NCBI RefSeq assembly: GCF_032362555.1
Contig: NC_083512.1
Span: 11,086,001-11,150,000, forward strand
Origin: Amyelois transitella
Lineage: Eukaryota; Arthropoda; Insecta; Lepidoptera; Pyralidae
Reading direction: 5' to 3'
DNA length: 64,000 bases
Positions 37,101 to 43,100 of the stretch are shown here, in pieces; position 1 is the first letter of the stretch, and each line of letters opens with the position of its first letter. The notes below the pieces were generated by a model. The model was not told the DNA's origin. It worked only from the letters and a program-made list of their open reading frames with translations, and did no database searches. The translations under genes and the position numbers were made by a program.

Positions 37101-40100
37101 GATTATGATAACCGATTCAAGAGATATAGACGTGACCATATGTATGTATGTATGTATGTATCACCGATTCAACCACCGGCGTTCTAAACAGGGCATCAAA
37201 CGTTAAACGTCCTTGCTTAGACTATCACACTGAATTACTTTTCCAATGGGGCCGTATAGCTGTACATTTTGTCTTCATACGGGCGCCATATTTTTTTAAA
37301 GTTTCAATTTTACCAGATGCGAATGTTCTTGGTTATGGCAGTCATATGTACGTCTGACTGAATAGGCTTAAAAAAATATTTTAAAACATCATTTTTCTTT
37401 TTGAAATAAATCCGCCATTGCAAGTGATTTATTTCATTCATAACTTTGTAGTACTATTTCTTGTAACTGTGTAAATTATTATGGAATTATATGCAATAAG
37501 GATATTACACAAAAATAAACAACACAAAATTGAATTCTAATTTTTCCAGAAAATTCCTCCGGATTTTTATCTGCAACCAATTTTACACAGTAAGTACAGG
37601 CAACCTCATATCAATTTACCTTCCATGGAACTTTAGAACGGCAATACTTAGAGGCTAATTTGAAGATGTGTTTGATGTGCTTTTGTTTGTACATTTTTCA
37701 CAAAAATGTGACCAACTATGACATTTTTCGAATTAAGTACATGTTTATTATCGCATTAATTGTAATAATACTTAAAAATGTCACAGGTAATCCTTGACCC
37801 TCGCCAGATGTATCATAAAGAATGATAATGACATCCAAGTTGGAAGTTCCAACTACAATTAATGTTCTGTCAAAATACGATCTTGGTATGAGTATATAAT
37901 ATGTTGTCGTAATTTTTCTGAGACGGATTTTAACGATTTCTATGACCGATTGTGAAATATACTATGTGATGTCATATTCACACATGCGGACATGCGATTT
38001 CATACTCCTAAAAGCAATAAAATATAGTTTAAAAAAAACTAATAAACTACGCTTTTATTGCTAATCGAACTAAAAAATAGAAAATAAAAATTAATGACAA
38101 AGGAATTTTAAAACAGTAGCAAGTCGAACAATCAGTTATAGTCAATTACCTCCGATTAAAATTATAACAAAATTAAATTTATAAACAAAACAATTTAAAT
38201 CGGAGTAAAAAGCGTGGGGTGCATTTTACTTCATTTTCATAACTCTCTTGTCATAAATATATGCTAATAGAATGATTTTAATATTTACTACATCAAGCAC
38301 CCCACGCTTTTTACTCCGATTTAAATTGTTTTGTTTATAAATTTAATTTTGTTATAATTTTAATCGGAGGTAATTTGACTATAAAGTACACCACCTTAGT
38401 ATTGTAGGTTTTTCTATATCACTTACTGCGGGCGTACGCTCCTAAAATTGTGAGTGTTTACTATATCACATAAACTACAGACATCCTAAACTTATTTTTA
38501 CATTTATTTCCAGTGGTTCCTCCGCTACCCGCCTCGAAAGTCTCTAGTCCGTCGCCAGCGCACCATACCGGCCGAGATGCCGTTCCCATGCGCAGACGCA
38601 CTGAGCTACGGCCGCAGCCAATCCCCGCCCACCTCCGTGCACAGACTGCGACCTGGTGATATTGATGTGGTGGCTGCGATTGGCGACTCCTTGGTTGCTG
38701 GCAGTGGAGCGATGGAGGAGCATGCTTTGGGCGCCATTATCGAGTACAGAGGAGTTTCATGGTGTGCAGGTAATCTTAATTTATAACAGGACTAACCTCT
38801 CATCCTATTATTCACACACCAAATCGCTATGCACACCATCTATTTGCCACGACTTGCACACTTACACATACTGTCTAACATTCATTCGTACCGTCACTTT
38901 ATTTTTGTTTCTTTATAATAATGTATAAATATCGTACATCCACATACTAGTAGTCTTTATGTATAACTTTTAAGGAAGTAGCAGGCCATTCCCAACACAA
39001 GTATCATTTGATTACTTACTGGGAATACCTTGCATAATTATTGAAACCAAGATTACTGCAATAAAGAATATTTTTTTTTTCATCTATAGTTCAGACTCGC
39101 TTAATACAATACTTTGGCCATGTGAATATAGGCGTAATAAATCCATAGAGCGACTGGCCGTGCGGAGTAAAGTGGAGGGGAAACCACATTAATCTGGAAT
39201 CGAGATTCAGTTTGTGACAGGTTGCTAGCCCATCGCCTAAAAGAATAATTTTCTTTAATCGGCGCACACACAATAGTTTTCTTCGCTATTAAACCAGCTT
39301 GGAAGCTTCAGCAGTCAAGTCCTCGAAAAGTAACTTATATAGACAATCTTACTTTTAGTCTTAATCTGAACATGACCATTAACTTAAATTATCATAAATT
39401 GTGCCGTGTGGTTCCCGGCACCAATACAAAAAAGAATAGAAAACCTGTCACTATTTGAATCTCAATTCTATCATTAAGCAAAATAGCTGAACGTGGCCAT
39501 TCAGTCTTTTCAAGACGGTTGGCTCTGTCTACCCCGCAAGGGATATAGACGTGACCATATGTAATGTAATGTAATCATGAATTGTCAATAACAATTTCAG
39601 GTGGCGACGGGACTTGGCGGGAATTCCTGACTCTCCCGAACATCCTGAAGGAATTCAATCCTGGCATCCGAGGATACTCGACCGGTACCGGAGAATGGCT
39701 GGTCAGGAACGCGAGGTTCAATGTTGCTTTCCCAGTAGCCTCTGATGAAGATGCCCTTAAGCAAGCCAAGGTATTGATGAAACAGTAAAGAATAAAGTGA
39801 GAATAAAAAGAGCAGGCGCCTTGGTTAGGTTATAAGAGATCCAATTTTTCACCCAATTTAAAGCTGTCATTCATCAGAACAGGTGTATTGAAAACCAATT
39901 CAATAATAGATTAAGTTGGCTGCGGCTTCACTGAGGCGGAGACGTCCGGAGCGGAGAGGAGACGTGTGGGGATCGACCATATCATATTACATGAATTCCA
40001 CATCACGTCTTCGCTCCGCTTCAATGGAAACAGTCAAGCGGAGACGAGTGCCGAAGTGACGTGTTGAAATCGACATCTCTGCTCCTCAGCTCCGCTCGTC

Positions 40101-43100
40101 TCCGCCTCAGTGGAATCACGTACCTCTTTTCACAGCTCTGCTCCTCTAAGCTCCACTCGTCTCTACCTCAGTGGAGCCGCAGCCTATGGTTCATTGAGAT
40201 ATTGCCTTGTGTGTAAAGAGTCTCTTATCTGGAAGGAAGAATCCATGGTGTTTGTATCATTGTTGTGATTTCAATTCAGTTATCTGAAGGTCCAGACTTT
40301 CTCTCGATGTTTTCTTTCATAAGTCACTTACTTAAAGTATTGAATTACGAAAGAGTGTAATGAATTCGTGTGAGGATTTTTTCCTATCGGGCAAACTCTG
40401 CAGGTAGGTTAAGGATGATTTTTCCTGTCTATTATCTGCTGATGTATTTATATAACATCTTCCAGATAATCGTTAACCGCATGCGAGCCTCTCCCGACAT
40501 TGATATTGCGAACCACTGGAAGATGATCACAGTCTTCATCGGAGCCAACGACATTTGCTCAGCGTCCTGCCTCTCACCCGTCTCGTGGTCACCAGCAGCT
40601 CATGCCGCGAAGTTGGCGAAAGCCCTGGATTATCTGCAAACTCATCTACCTAGGACTCTAGTCAATTTAGTGCCAGTACTAGGTGAGATAGTAGTAGGAA
40701 ACTTTTTAATGTCAAGACTAACATTGTCACTAAAAAGTTGACTTATTTATCAGTCGATTATTCCATGACCGAGATAGTATCTTAATGATCTTAAAAACTA
40801 GACGACTAGTTGTTAACAACTAGAATCTTCCAGGAGTCGTCGAAAGGACTTCGTGTCAAGACACACTAAATCGACAACTAAATAAGTATGTACATGTAAC
40901 TTTTTAGGACAAAGGTTAAGCATTGCCATTCAATGCAAATGATTTTTAGGGACTACGCAATTTAGTTTGGGCATCATTGAAGCCCCCAAGGATGTGAAAT
41001 TCTCCCCCTTTGTTTTTCCAAATTTTCCATTATTTTTTTACTCCTTATAGTTGCAGCGTGATGTTAACCTAAAGCCTCCTTTGATAAATGGTCTATTCAA
41101 CGCAAAAAGAATTTCACAAATAGAACCAATAGTTCCTGAGATTAGCGCGTTCAAACAAACAAACAAACAAACTCTTCAGCTTTATAATATTAGTATAGAT
41201 TATTTTTTCGCTCGTAATAGTTGCAGCGTGATGTTATATATCCTAAAGCCTCCTTTGATAAATGGTTTATTCAACGCAAAAAGAATTTCACAAATAGAAC
41301 CAGTAGGTCCTGAGATTAACGCGTTCAAACAAACAAATAAACAAACTCTTCAGCTTTATAGACGGCCTCTGTGGCGCAGCGGTAGTACGCTTGTCTGCGA
41401 CACCGGAGGTCCCCGGTTCGAATCCCGGTCAGGGCATGATGAGAAAAGAACTTATTCTGATTGTCCTGGGTCTTGGATGTTTATCAATATAAGTATTTGT
41501 TATAAAATATAGTATCGTTGAGTAAGTATCTCGTAACACAAGTTTCGAACTTACTTCGGAGCTAACTCGATCTGTGTAATTTGTCCCGTATATATTTATT
41601 TATTTATAATATCAGTACATAGATGTAAACGTCGTAATTGCAGACGTGTCGGTGTCAGTGCGCGTGCGCCGCCCGCCCATGTGCCGGCTGATGCACCCGC
41701 TGTTCTGCGCGTGCTTCCACCAGCGCGGCGGCGAGCTGCCCAGCATGGTGCGCATGTCTCGCCTCTACCAGAAAGCGGAGCAGATGCTGGTAGGTATATA
41801 ATAATAAACTAGCTGTGCCCGCGATTTAGTCCGCTTGGAATAGTTATTTTGGGCATCGTTGAAGCCGTCAAGGATGAATTTTCAGCGTTATTTCACATTT
41901 AACATTATTTTTTTGCCCCTTATAGTTGCCCCTTTGTAAACTGTATGCATGAAGCTTTAAAAGAGAAAGGAATGAAAGTGAACGTAAGTAAAACTAAAAC
42001 ACTGGTTTTTGAAATGGAGAAAGAAATGACAGCATGTAATATTTTGATTGGAGGAGAAAAAGTTGAGCAAGTGAAAGAGTTTGTATATCTAGGATCAAAG
42101 TTTACATCAGATGGCAAGTGTGATAGTGATATTGAAAGGAGAGTGAACGCGGGGAACATGGTGAATGGAGCTTTGCATGCCTTTATGAGCAGTCAGAAAC
42201 TATCCAAAAAGGCTCGACTGGCTGTGCACAGGGGCGTGTTGGTCCCGACATTAATGTATGGGAGTGAAAGTTGGGTATGGCAAAAGAAGCACGAAAGCAG
42301 AATAAATGCAGTGGAAATGAGAGCGTTAAGGAGTATGTTGGGTGTGAAATTGAGTGACCGGATAAGGAACAGCGTGATAAGGGAATGTTGTGATGTGAAA
42401 GAAGATGTAGTTACAGGAATAGAAAAGGGTATGTTGAGATGGTTCGGTCATGTGGAGAGGATGAATGAAAACAGGTTGACTAAGCAGATATACAAGGAGA
42501 GTGTGGAGGGAAAGGTCGGGGTGGGAAGACCTAGACGAACATATCTTGATCAAATTAAGGACGTCCTGGTGAAGGGTCAGGTCAAAAGTGCCCGAAACCG
42601 CCGAGCTTGCATGAAGAGAGTTATGAATGTGGATGAAGCAAAGGAAGTATGCAGGGATCGTGGCAAGTGGAAAGAGGTAGTCTCTGCCTACCCCTCCGGG
42701 AAAGAGGCGTGAGTTTATGTATGTATGTATGTATGTATAGTTGCAGCGTGATGTATGATAAGTGGTCTATTCAAAGGAAAAATATTTTTTCAATTCGAAC
42801 CAGTAGTTCCTGAGATTAAATTAAATGAATTGGAAATACTGATAAGCCACGCTATTTAGCCCATCGCCTAAAAGAAACCTACCCCTTAGTCGCCTTTTAC
42901 GACATCCATGGGAGAGAGATGAAGTGGTCCTATTCTTTTTTCTATTGGTGCCGGGTACCACACTGCACTATATATATATATATATATATACGGATATAGA
43001 CATGATTGTATGTATGTATGTATGCATGTTTGTATGTATGTATGTATGTACAACCGTCTTTCCACAGGTGGACAGCGGCCGCTACAACACCCGAGAAGAC

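Noticed and set aside
38577..38786. Start of the lipase gene at the Met of MPFPCADAL
   Set aside because: The frame is open upstream to a consensus acceptor at 38512-38513, in phase with the signal-peptide exon; the Met is internal.
41362..41436. tRNA gene at the head of SINE A
   Set aside because: The A- and B-box motifs are tRNA-like but the sequence is the 5' end of a multi-copy retroposon with no convincing cloverleaf or 3' boundary.
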